The notes under the pieces were generated by a model. It was not told where the DNA came from, ran no database searches, and saw nothing but the letters and a program-made list of their open reading frames with translations. A DNA stretch of 64,000 bases from Plantago major (taxonomy: Eukaryota > Streptophyta > Magnoliopsida > Lamiales > Plantaginaceae). A program made the translations under genes and the position numbers. How positions within the stretch are numbered: the stretch's first letter is position 1; every line of letters starts with the position of its first letter. The DNA is taken from NCBI GenBank assembly GCA_026545765.1, contig CM048844.1:15880237-15944236 (forward strand), in the 5' to 3' direction. Of the stretch, positions 1-10,539 are shown piece by piece.

Positions 1-892
1 TTGAATGTTTTGAACTAGAGTAATCGTGGGTCGTCAATCCACGATCCTTAACCGAAAACGATTTAGAAAATCTTGAACTAGCGAATTGGATTGATAGTTT
101 TTACGAAGATTTCGAACTAGACGAACCTATATGAACGAATCCTAAACCTAGAAGCGGATACGCAAAACTGTCACATAACTACTGTGTTTGGAGTGGTTAG
201 CTACTCATAGTAGAAGCAAAGATCAAAGACTTCAAAGTATTGCATATGATAAACATAGACATGTTGATAATCGCACGCAAGCTCATACAATTCGATAAAC
301 AGAAGAAAACACGAATCGAAGAGATAAACGATTGAGAATTATCAAATATTTCCAAGAATTCGATATCAATCCTTCAATAATGATGAAAACCAAGCTCCAA
401 TTATGTCTCAATGTCAAAGTATCAATCTGGAGCTTTTTCTCAGAACTAGGTTAAAAGAAGTATGAAAGAAAAGAATCCAAAATCTCAACTAATAAGGAAA
501 AAACGATTTCTGATTCTGCGCATCTCGCCGCGGCGGGCTATTTCCCTCGCCGCGGCGAGTCTTCTGTTGTCACATTATATATCGGCTCGCTTAATCTCGC
601 CGTGGCAGGCCAAATGACTCGCCGCGGCGAGCTTCGATCTTGATGACAAAGGCAGCTTCGTAAAATCACGCCGCGGCAAGCTCGTTTTGCAAATTCTTGA
701 GCAGCTTCGTAAAATCTCGCCACAGCGAGCTTAGGTGACTTTGTTTTCTCCATTTGAGCTAAAAAACCTGAATTCCTACAAACCAAAACACCAAAGCATA
801 AAATTGTACAAAAACTACTATAAAACTAAGAACAAAGACTAACAAAGACCGCTAAAAAGGACTAAATGAGACTCTAAATTATCATGTCATCA
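1..892 (-). repeat. G1 3' LTR (5' part of it in the window only)
   Basis: Position 1 corresponds to 10439 in the other G1 LTR, so about 330 bases lie outside the window and the full LTR is about 1.22 kb. The LTR begins on the minus strand at 892 (TGATGACATG...) directly after a polypurine tract. Positions 524-729 hold six CpG-rich palindrome copies related to CTCGCCGCGGCGAG. No gene is seen here; short ORFs are chance reads across the palindromes. Confidence 0.85.
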
Positions 893-907
893 AACTCCCC
901 AAACCGA
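893..907 (-). other. G1 polypurine tract
   Basis: The plus strand reads aactccccaaacc, so the minus strand has a purine run ending in GGGGAGTT immediately before the 3' LTR. This is the expected plus-strand primer position of an LTR retrotransposon. Confidence 0.75.
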
Positions 908-2248
908 ACCTTTGCTCGTCCTCGAGCAAACAAACAAACTAAAAACAAACTAGACTCTCGACAATGACAAACAAAAAACATACAAACGAGTCAGACTTCA
1001 AAGTGACCGAATTCTACCATTGTAAGCATTAAGTTCACAAGATGCAAGGGGTTTGCACTCAACTAGCCTCGACATAATAGTGAACAAAAAATCAAGCAAG
1101 ACAGTTTCGCAGGTAAATAGCAATTAAGTCTAACTCTTCAATCCCTCACAAGGAATCCTACATAACTCTCTCTTACACTCTGGAAGTGTCCAGTGGGTAA
1201 TCACTCAAGAAATGACAAGAGAAAGGAAAGTTGACTTTCGTCACAAAGGTGTCTCAAATATCTCATGCAAAATACTCAATCAGTTAAGTCGGAAGGGAAT
1301 TTTTCTTCACGTGCAGCAGCTTGTCAAAAGCCAAACTTCCATATCACCACATTTTTGCATACAATGAATTACATGCTAATCAATTTGGCCACTATGGACT
1401 CTTTTAGTCTCAATTTTTTGGTAGTGTACATTTTTCAAGTCCGCACTTTGTGCGTGTCGATTTAATTATCGTGCCATCAACCCTCACAGTCATATGGCTT
1501 TTTAAGACCACGCCGGTATATAGGTAGTATCGGAAACACGCCCAACACGACAACGGTGATGACAAGCACCACAGATACACTCCGAGACGAATCAACTAAT
1601 CAGGGGAATAGATAAACATAACAGCACAACATAATTCTTCTCCCCAGAACGGTTCTTTGTAATGCACTGGCTTTGATAAAATAGACCATAAAGAGCATGC
1701 CGTTCGTCATACTTAATTTAACAGAATACACATGAGCACGGAGAGGCGCAAACAAGGGAGTTTGCACTTCTCGAAAGAGTCACACAGGTGCCGGTACAAT
1801 ATTTTTTCATTGGCTTTAAAGTTTCTCACCGGCTTTTAGACCAAAGAGTTAAACAGACTTGCTATTTACAAGAGAAGCAACTTAACGAAATTTTAAATCC
1901 ACTATGCTACCTTAGTTAAATATCATGCAAAACGTACGCGGCTAGCAAATTTAACAATCACAATTGGAGCTTTCATAACTTGGAAGAACAACTCACGAAA
2001 GACTCTAAAAGGGAAAAGAAGTAAAAGAAAAATGACCAAAACATACAGATCGTAAAGGACGAAAGACTCTAGAAACTCAGGTAAAAGAGAAAAATGCAGA
2101 CAAGGCACTAGAGAGCACATTCCCCCTCCACAAACCTAAACTCAAGCATGTCCTCAAGCGTAGAGTGAAAAAGAAAAGAGGATGGGATCAACAGTGACTT
2201 GCCTGCAGGTGTACCTTTACAGTCATGTACAAGACTCTTCCGCGTTGG
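908..2248 (-). other. G1 3' internal untranslated region
   Basis: About 1.3 kb between the protease stop and the polypurine tract, with no convincing coding region. It is matched along its length by 4680-6002 of G2, so it is an inherited part of the family. Within it, 1441-1551 resembles a stretch of the copia element S4 at 37013-37122. Confidence 0.7.
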
Positions 2249-3486
2249 CTAACGGGTACTCTGGAAGTTCTTGGTTCTTTCGGTTGTTGCAGCTCCTTTT
2301 ATCCCCTTTAGATAAGTGTGTATATACAAGGGACAAGTGTGCGCCCCTATATAGTTCCTGGTGTCAACCTGCAGGTGTGAGTATGGTGTAGTGGTGGCTT
2401 GCAACTCACGTTGCTTGCCATGTACCTCTATAGTGCAGGTACGAGCGTGGAGGTTGACAATCATGCAAGTGGTTTTGATGAACGGTCGCCCAAGCAGCAA
2501 CATATCCTTCTCCATCTCCTTGCCTTTAACCCGTGTCGACTCCACAACCACAAAATCAGCCATAAAAGTGTCCCCATCCAGTGTAACCGAAACATCCTCA
2601 ATCACACCCATGCAACTACTTCTCGTTCCATTGGCCATCGTGACGAAGCATTTCATGGGTTCCAAACCCTTCAAATCCAGCTCCTCATATGTCGCAAAGG
2701 TCATCAGATTAACCGCTGCTCCTGTATCTACGATGCCAGTTACCTTGGAAGAATTTCCTATCCCAACCACCAAATCGAAGCTATTGGCATCACTGATGCT
2801 CTTATCTTCTACCGGGATCACCCTAACGGTGGGACTTACCTCAAGGACAGCCAGTTTTGCTCTCGCCTCCTCTACTGGAGTCGCAATACTGGGTGTGGCT
2901 ACCTCCTTTTCCTGTACCTCAACTCTCACTTCTACCGGCTCCTCAAGTGCCGGTGTAGGTACTACCTCAACTACCTCTGGTATCTTAGCCTGGGCCACCG
3001 TATTCTCGAGCTGGCAAGTGCAGGTAGCAAGAACATACTTCACTTTTACTGGCTCATCAAATGTCACCTTGACGGCTAGAACTCCGTGGGTTTCTGCGGT
3101 CGCCGGGAGCTTACTCCTCTCTCTTTGCTGAAATCGGCCAACTAGATCCCCCAAAGTCTTCTCTAACCGCTTCTGCGCCAGCTCAATGCTGTCAAACCGC
3201 TGATCATTCATGCTCTGATTTTCATGTGCTTCAGCCCAGAACCCCTCGGAACGCTCCATGTGGTTCCTGATTGCCTGTTCAAAACTTCCCGTCGCTTTCG
3301 TAGTCTGAAACTGAACTGGCTGAGCTAGAACTGATTGCGCCTGTGGCACATTCTCATAGAAGTTGTTGCCACCTTGGTTACCCTGCCAGTTACCACGCTG
3401 TCTGGTCTGCAACCAATTCACTATCTCAGGAGTCGGGTTCTCGTTCATAATCTCTGGGATCCTACACATGCTAGTTCCATGCCCAA
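2249..3486 (-). pseudogene. G1 gag C-terminus and retropepsin-like protease
   Basis: This is the distal half of the G1 polyprotein, open for about 406 codons from 3469. It starts in the second half of a CCHC zinc knuckle, whose first half lies at 9152-9170 beyond the G2 insertion. Next come a Gln/Asn-rich linker and a Glu/Val/Pro-rich stretch. A retropepsin-like domain follows, with catalytic VDTGAAVNLM at about residues 246-255 and the second conserved motif LLGRPF at 325-330. Known members of this family form homodimeric aspartic proteases that cut Gag. The ORF ends about 60 codons after the protease with no RT downstream. The reading frame is intact here, but the gene is cut from its N-terminus by G2. 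Confidence 0.8.
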
Positions 3487-3491
3487 AGTTA

Positions 3492-4662
3492 AGATGTGCT
3501 CAAATTACTACTTAGAAAACAAGCAGAAAGCAGTTGTTGTAGACAGACAATGCTAACCACATAATTGTTCGCTAAGGAACCAATTAAGCTACCTAACAGT
3601 TGAAAGCAAATAATCACTTGTGGAAACGGCTTGATTTTTTGGTTTTGATTACTTTTAACTAGATTGACTAAAGCCAAGATTACGATTAACAATGAGAGAA
3701 AGATGAATACAGTAGCAAGATCCAATTATGCTAATTCGAACTAGCGATAACACTCATATTTGTCACACGGTTGTTGTACGGCAAATCAATCAATTCGATT
3801 CAACCAATTGTTCTTAGAAAATATTATACTGGAGAAATCGTGAGTCTTCAATTCACGATCCTTAAACATGAACAATTTAGAGGATTTAATACGGACTTAT
3901 CGAATTGAAGGTTTTTACGAAGATTTTATACGAGACTAACCTATATGAGTGCTTTGATAAACCCTAGAACGAATATGCATAATCTTCACATACTACTGTA
4001 TTCAAAGGTGTTTAGCTACTCATAATTGATAATTGCATGCAAAGATTCATGGTAATAATCATGTGAAACATAGATGATAAACTCGCATGCAATAACATAC
4101 AATTCAATCAATGAGAATAAAGAACGAATTGTAAAGAACAAAGCAATGGAGAAATCAATACCAATAATCTTGATGAATAAAATCAATGAATAACCAAGCT
4201 CCAAAGATGTCTCAATGTCAATGTATGTCTCTGGAGCTTTTTTCAAAACTAGGTTAAAAGAAGTATGAAAGAAAAGGAATCAAAAATCTAATCTAATAAG
4301 GAAAATAAAATTAATTCTGCACATGCAAGTAGCCTTCTTAATCGTAATATATATCCATTTCGCATAATCAAGGCTAGCCTCTCAACGACTCCGACCTCTA
4401 GCCTCGTAAAATCTCACAAGCGGAAGGAACCTCACATGGCGAGCCATGTTTTGCAGATTTGCAGGTACCTTCGTAAAATCTCACCGCGTTGAGACATGTT
4501 AATCAGCTTGCCCTTATTTTGGCTCAAAATCATCGATTCCTGCAAAACAACATCAAAAAACCAAAGCATAAAAACGTACAAAAAACACTAGAAAACTAAA
4601 GACAAAAACTCACAAAGACTACTAAAAAGGACCAAATGAGACGTTAGAATATTGTCTAATCA
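3492..4662 (-). repeat. G2 3' LTR
   Basis: About 1.17 kb, matching 7926-9146 over most of its length. The stretch 4310-4500 differs: the CpG-rich palindromes present at 8755-8865 are missing or broken here, with several small gaps. The minus-strand LTR start follows a polypurine tract at 4663-4680. Confidence 0.88.
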
Positions 4663-4680
4663 AAATCCCCAAACCGAACC
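4663..4680 (-). other. G2 polypurine tract
   Basis: The plus strand reads aaatccccaaaccgaacc, so the minus strand has a purine tract ending in GGGGATTT next to the 3' LTR start. Confidence 0.72.
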
Positions 4681-6002
4681 TTTGCTCGTCCCCGAGCAAA
4701 CAAATAAATTAAAGACAACTAGACTTAGACTACGACATATAATAACACACAGATGCAAAAGGTTTGCACTCAACCGACCTTGACAGAAATAGTGCACAAA
4801 AAATCCTGTAAGAGAGTTTCTCAAATAAATAGCACTTAAACCTAACTCTCCAATCCCTCACAAGGAAATCCTACACTATTCTCTCTCACACTCTGGAAGT
4901 GTCCAGTGGGTTAAACACTCAAGAACAATAAGAGAAAAGGAAGGTGACTTTCGTCACAAAGGTGCCTCAAATACCTCATGCAATGTACTCAATTAGTTAA
5001 GTGAGAAGGGACTTTTTCCTTGTGTATAACAACTTGCCAAGACATACAACCAACTTCCATAACCACATATTTACATACAATAAATTAGATGCTAATCAAT
5101 TTGGCCACTATGGGCTCTTTTAGTCTCACTTTTTTGGTAGTGTCTGTTTTACCCAAGTCCGTACTTTTGTGCGTGTCAGTTTGGTGTACGTGCCATCAAC
5201 CCTCACGGACATATGGATTTTTAAGACCACACCGGTATATAGGTAGTATTTGAAACACGCCTAACACGACTACGGTGGTGACAAGCACCACAGATACACT
5301 CCGAGACGAATCAACTAATCAGGGGAAGTAATACATATTACAAAAATTGAATAATAAACATGTCAACACAACAAATTTCTTCTCCCCAAACCGGTTCTTC
5401 GCGATGTACTGACTTTTGATAAAATGAAACATGAAGAGCATGCCGTTCGTCATACTTAACTTAACTAAGTACACATGAGAATGAAAAGGCGCAAACAAGA
5501 GGGTTTGCACGTCCCGAAAGGATCACACAAGCGCTGGTACAATATTTTTTCATCGGCTTAAAGTTTCTCACCGGATTTTTGGACTAAAGAGTTAAACAGA
5601 CTTGCTATTTACAGGAGAAACAAACTTATGGGCTATTAAATCCACTATACCACCTCAGTTAACTATCATGCAAAACATAAGCAGCAAGCAAATTTAACAA
5701 TCACAATAGAAGCTTTCATAACTTGGAAGAACGACTCACGAAAGACTCTAGAGGGTAAAAGAAAAAATGACCGTAAAAGAAAAATGACCAAAACATACAT
5801 AAAGTAGAGGACGAAAGACTCTAGAGACTCAGGTAATAGAGAAAAGGCAGACAAGACACTAGAGAGCACATTTCCCCCTCCCCAAACCTAAACTCAAGCA
5901 TGTCCTCAAGCGTAGCGTGAAAAAGAAAAGAAAATGGGATCAACAGTGGCTTGCCTGCAGGTGTGTACCTTTACAGTAATGTACAAGACTCTTCCGTGTT
6001 GG
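4681..6002 (-). other. G2 3' internal untranslated region
   Basis: No coding region is supported. It is collinear with 908-2248 of G1. Positions 5161-5270 carry the segment also found in S4 at 37013-37122. Confidence 0.68.
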
Positions 6003-6600
6003 CTAACGGGTACTCTGGAAGTTCTTAGCTCTTCCGGTTGGTGCAACTCTTGTTCTTCCTTGTTGATAAGTATGTATATACAAGGGTCCAGTGTGTGCTC
6101 CTATGAATTTCCTGCTAGCAACCTGCGAAATAGAATATAATGGAGCAGAATAGGCCTTCAGTTCGCGTGGCTTGCCTTGCACCTCAATTGTGCAGGTTCG
6201 GACATGTAAATTCACCGCCATGAGAGTTGAGCGGATGAAGGGTCTCCCTAGAAGTAGCATATCTCTTTCCAATTCTTTCCCCTTCACCCTCGGCGATTCC
6301 ACTACCACAAAATCTGTCATCACTGTTATACCATCCAGCTTAACCGGAACATCTTCCATGATCCCCATGCATCTGCTTCTAGTTCCACCAACAAGAGTCA
6401 TAAAGCATCTGCGCGGCTCCAATCCCTTTAAGCCTAAGTCTTTATAGGTGTCAAAAGTCATCAAATTGCAACTAGCACCAGTGTCGACTATTTCGGTAAC
6501 CTGAGCTAAACACCCAATGCCTACCAGTAAATCAAAACTGACGGAGTCGCTTATACTCTTTTCTGCCTTAAGAATTATTATGGTGGGGGGGGGTCGGGTT
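6003..6600 (-). pseudogene. G2 retropepsin-like protease remnant
   Basis: The minus-strand frame shows VDTGASCNLM near 6470-6500 and LLGRPF further on, the two hallmark motifs of a retroviral-type aspartic protease, about 150 residues after the catalytic site being open. The domain is very like that of G1 (KSISD before the domain, DFVVVES in the middle). Upstream the frame is lost around a run of nine to ten Gs at 6585-6594, which separates protease from gag. Confidence 0.75.
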
Positions 6601-6722
6601 CAACAGTTTCTTGCTCCGCATTCGCCTCCTCTTCTGGAATCACGGAACTCGGTTCCTCGACTTCATCCCCTGTCGATTCAACAGAGGCTACATCTTGACC
6701 GCTTCATTGTCAAGATACTGTG

Positions 6723-7756
6723 TCATCGGAACCGCTTCGGAGTTCCCTCATCTGATGCAGGGTGCTCAACCTTGTTGGTACAGGTGGCAACAACAGACTT
6801 AACCTTCCTTGGTTCTTCAAAATTTATCTCAACCGCCAGGACTCTAATGTTTTCTGGGGTTGTTGGGGGTCTACCTTTCTCCATAAGCTGCAATTTCCCA
6901 ACTAAGTCACCCAATATCTGTTCCAGCCTCCTTTGCGATTGCTCGATACTGTCGAACCTCTGGTTATTTTTTTTCCTGAATTTTCTGCGCCTCAAACCAG
7001 TACCTCTCAAACTTCTCCATATGGCTCCTAATTTCGTTTTCTAGCTCAGTAATACACGGCCCTGGAGTCTCTTCCACTGCTCTGGCTGCCACTCTCCTAG
7101 CATTCTCTCTTGCTCCCATAAGTTGCGATGTTGCTGCCAGCTTCTTGAAAACACTGTTCAATTCATCAGCGGAGGCTTCCAGGAAGGAGTTTTTACAGCT
7201 CACACCGACCATATTTTTGATATTCCCAATCCAGGCCTTCATAAAATCGGACACATAAGCTCATATCGTCTATCCTGTGGTGAGGGCATTGGGCCAATAA
7301 CTGCAAAAAAGGGTCCCGAGCTTCATAGAAGGTCTCATCATGCATCTGCTGAAACTGTATTATCTAGGCACGAAGTTGTTGTGTTCTCTCGGGAGGGTAG
7401 AATTTATTCACGAAGGCCTTATAGAGAGACTCCCAAGTAGGTAGAGAACCCCCAGGATGGTTCAACAACCAGTTCCTACCTTTATCCTGCATGCACATTG
7501 GAAAAACCTTCTTCCTTATCTCTCCATCTGAAACTGTCACTCCTTCGGCTGTCAATGAAATCCCTGCAATCAGTACTTCAAACTCCTTGAGGAACCTTAT
7601 CACATCCTCGTTGGCCATTACGTAGAACTTGGGGAGATTAAGGAAGTGGTGAGTTTTAAGTTCCCAATTCCTCGCCTCATTAGACAGCACGATTGCTGCT
7701 TTCCCGGCCTTAACCTCACCGGGGTGCATGTAGGCTCCATAGGTTAACTGAGCCAT
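6723..7756 (-). pseudogene. G2 gag remnant
   Basis: The start is the ATG at 7756 (MAQLTYGAYM...). The first 130 codons carry the Retrotrans_gag pattern: a predicted helical domain with FLKEFEVLIAG and a W-x-x-L-Y-KAFVNKFYPPE ending, typical of plant gypsy capsids. The frame shifts near 7364, again near 7254-7260 and again near 7000, so gag survives as three overlapping pieces. The cysteine knuckle segment found in G1 is not recognisable between these pieces. The capsid domain would form the particle shell in an active relative. Confidence 0.75.
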
Positions 7757-7900
7757 TGAAATGTCCTTTTCTGATCAACCTGTTGTTAGATCTACACAAC
7801 ACAAAAACCTCGAAATATCCTTAGATTCTGTTAGTGCACTAAACCTCAGGTAAGTTGGAAAACAAGTAAAGATTTGCAATCAAGCGCTACAGTAGGAATT

Positions 7901-7921
7901 GATTCCCCGGCAGCGGTGCCA
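7901..7921 (-). other. G2 primer binding site (tRNA-Asp-like)
   Basis: The minus strand reads TGGCACCGCTGCCGGGGAATC starting four bases inside the 5' LTR end. It matches the G1 site except for one G-to-A-type change in GGCGCC. The pattern TGGCGCCGnTGCCGGGGA is the tRNA-Asp type used by Athila-like elements; the tRNA assignment is from memory of the family. Confidence 0.7.
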
Positions 7922-7925
7922 AATT

Positions 7926-9146
7926 TGATGTGCCCAAATTACTACTTATAAAACAAGCAGAAAGCAGTTGTTGTAGACAGACAATGCTAACCGCATAATC
8001 GTTCACTAAGGAACCAATTAAGCTACCTAACAATTGAAAGCAAATAATCACTTGTGGAAACGGCTTGATTTGTTTAGTTTCAATTACTGTTAACTAGATT
8101 GACTAAAGCTAAGATTACGATTAACAATGAGAGAAAGATGAATATAGTAGCAAGATCCAATTAATTATGGTAATTCGAACTAGGGATAACACTCATATTT
8201 GTCACACGGTTGTTGTACGGCAAATCAATCAATTCGATTCAACCAATTGTTCTTAGAAAATATTATCTGGAGAAATCGTGAGTCGTCAATTCACGATCCT
8301 TAAACATGAACAATTTAGAGGATTTAATACGGACTTATCGAATTGAAGGTTTTTACGAAGATTTTATATGAGACTAACCTATATGAGTGCTTTGATAAAC
8401 CCTAGAACGAATATGCATAATCTTCACATACTACTGTATTCAAAGGTGTTTAGCTACTCATAATTTATAATTGCATGCAAAGATTCATGGTAATAATCAT
8501 GTGAAACATAGATGATAAACTCGCATGCAATAATATACAATTCAATCAATGAGAATAAAGAACGAATTGTAAAGAACAAAGCAATGGAGAAATAAATACC
8601 AATAATCTTGATGAATAAAATCAATGAATAACCAAGCTCCAAAGATGTCTCAATGTCAATGTATGTCTCTGGAGCTTTTTTCAAAACTAGGTTAAAAGAA
8701 GTATGAAAGAAAAGGAATCAAAAATCTAATCTAATATGGAAAATAAAATTAATTGGCGAGCGACGGAAGAAATAGCTCGCCGCGGCGAGCCTTCTTAATC
8801 GTAATATATATCCAGCTGGCATAATCGCGCCGCGGCAGACCAATTCCTTCGCCGCGGAGAGCCTCTCAACAGCTCCAGCCCCTAGCCTCAGAAATCTCTG
8901 GCCACAAGGGAAGGATACCTCGCCAATGAGCCATGTTTTGCGATTTGCGGTACCTTCAGTAAAATCTACATGGCGAGGCATGTTAATCAGCTTGCCCTTA
9001 TTTTGGCTCAAAATCATCGATTCCTGCAAAACAACATCAAAATACCAAAGCATAAAAACGTACAAAAAATACTAGAAAACTAAAGACAAAAACTCACAAA
9101 GACTACTAAAAAGGACCAAATGAGATGTTAGAATATTGTCTCATCA
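7926..9146 (-). repeat. G2 5' LTR
   Basis: 1,221 bp, TG...CA, bounded by the primer site on the left and the AGTTA duplication on the right. It holds palindromes related to CTCGCCGCGGCGAG at 8776-8789, 8826-8839 and 8848-8862, in an otherwise AT-rich LTR. Confidence 0.9.
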
Positions 9147-9151
9147 AGTTA

Positions 9152-9940
9152 CCGCAGAGATTGCACCGCTCACTCAATGGAGTGTTGGGAACCACACCTA
9201 TACTTGATGACCCTATCTGCTCGATTTGCTTGTCCAACTCAGTAGTAGATGCCCCTGGAGTCCCTTCAACTGCTCGGTATCCCGCTCTCCTAGATTTATT
9301 TCTCGCACCCTTGAGCTGAGACATTGCTGCCAGCTTCGCAAAAACACCATTTAATTCGTCAGAGGATGCTTCCAGGAATGAATTTTTACACGTCATATCA
9401 ACCATGTTCTGACACTCCCAATTCAGACCCTCATAAAATCTGATGCACATATGCATATCGTAGATCAAGTGGTGCGGGCATTGTGATAGCAACTGTAAGA
9501 AGCGTTCGCGAGCTTCATAGAAAGTACATCTGCTGAAACTGCATTATCTGAGTACGAAGGTGCTGCGTTTTCTCGGGAGGATAAAATTTATTCACAAAGG
9601 CTTTATAAAGAGAATCCCATGTAGGTAGAGAACCCCCAAGCTGGTTTAACAGCCAGTTCCTAGCTTTATCCTGCATGCACATCGAAAAAACCTTCTTCCT
9701 TATCTCTCCATCTGAAACTGTTACTCCTCCGGCTGTCAACGGAATCCCTGCAATCAGTACTTCGAACTCCTTGAGGAACCTTATCACATCTTCATTGGCC
9801 ATTCCGTAGAACTTGGGGAGATTATGGAAGTGGTAAGCTTTGAGTTCCAAATTTCTTGCCTCATTAGACAGCACGATTGCCACTTTCCCGGCCTTAACCT
9901 CGCCGGGCTGCATGTAGGCTCCATAGGTTAACTGAGCCAT
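9152..9940 (-). pseudogene. G1 gag N-terminal part
   Basis: The ATG is at 9940 (MAQLTYGAYM). The first 140 codons hold the plant gypsy capsid domain, with FLKEFEVLIAG and KAFVNKFYPPE. A small deletion near 9515-9530 shifts the frame. The second frame (9492-9152) continues with CPHHLIYDMHMCIRFYEGL, the usual capsid continuation, then a Ser/Thr-rich linker and the first two Cys of a CCHC knuckle (CNLC). The G2 target site lies between the second Cys and the His of that knuckle; the rest resumes at 3486. Confidence 0.8.
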
Positions 9941-10082
9941 TGAAATATCCTTTCTGATCAACCTGTTTTCAAAACTAGACAACACGAAAACCTCGAAATA
10001 TCCTTAGTTTCTGTTAGTGCACTAAACTTCAGGTAAATAGAAAACAAGTAAAAATTCACAATCAAGCGCTATGGTAGGAATT

Positions 10083-10103
10083 GGTTCCCCGGCAGCGGCG
10101 CCA
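10083..10103 (-). other. G1 primer binding site (tRNA-Asp-like)
   Basis: The minus strand reads TGGCGCCGCTGCCGGGGAACC, four bases from the LTR end at 10108. It fixes the orientation of G1 and identifies 10108 as the inner edge of the 5' LTR. Confidence 0.78.
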
Positions 10104-10107
10104 AATT

Positions 10108-10539
10108 TGATGTGCTCAAATTAATACTTAGGAAACAAGTAGTAAGCAGTCGTTGTAGACAGACAATGCAAACCACAGAATCGTTTGCTAAGGAACCAAT
10201 TAAGCTACCAAGCGGTTGAAAGCAAACAGTCGCTTGTGAAGATAACTTAATTTGTTTGGTTTTGATTACTTCTAATAACTAGAAAACAGAAAAGCGATGT
10301 AAAGTTTAAAATCAATGAGACAGAGAGAACACAGCAGTTAAGATCGAGCAATGCAAATTCGCTCTAGGGAAATCGTTCATACTTGTCACACGGTCGGTGT
10401 ACAGAAAATCGATCAATCCAACCTCAACCAATCGTCATTTGAATGTTTTGAACTAGAGTAATCATGGGTCATCAATCCACGATCCTTAACCAAAAACGAT
10501 TTAGAAATTCTTGAACTAGCGAATTGGATTGATAGTTTT
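10108..10539 (-). repeat. G1 5' LTR, first part
   Basis: The LTR begins with TGATGTGCTCAAATT next to the primer site and stops at 10539, where S1 is inserted. Its last five bases (GTTTT, 10535-10539) are repeated at 63589-63593 where the LTR resumes. From 10439 on it matches the beginning of the window. Confidence 0.88.

Larger units (their letters stand above)
3492..9146 (-). mobile_element. G2: gypsy-like gag-protease LTR element nested in G1
   Basis: G2 is complete from LTR to LTR: 3' LTR 3492-4662, internal 4663-7925, 5' LTR 7926-9146. It is flanked by the 5-bp duplication AGTTA at 3487-3491 and 9147-9151. The first base of the 3' LTR outer terminus is mutated (AG where the other copy has TG). 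It belongs to the same family as G1: same primer site, gag, protease and long untranslated 3' region, and likewise no RT or integrase. It is coding-dead through frameshifts in gag and near a G-run. Confidence 0.9.

Noticed and set aside
538..786. Minus-strand 82-codon ORF in the G1 LTR
   Set aside because: It is a read-through of the CpG palindrome cluster; the corresponding LTRs of G2 do not preserve it.
2361..3131. Plus-strand ORF of 256 codons
   Set aside because: It lies antisense to the G1 protease and linker, with Ser/Thr-rich composition from reverse reading of a Val/Glu-rich sequence. No start context or homologous frame exists in G2.
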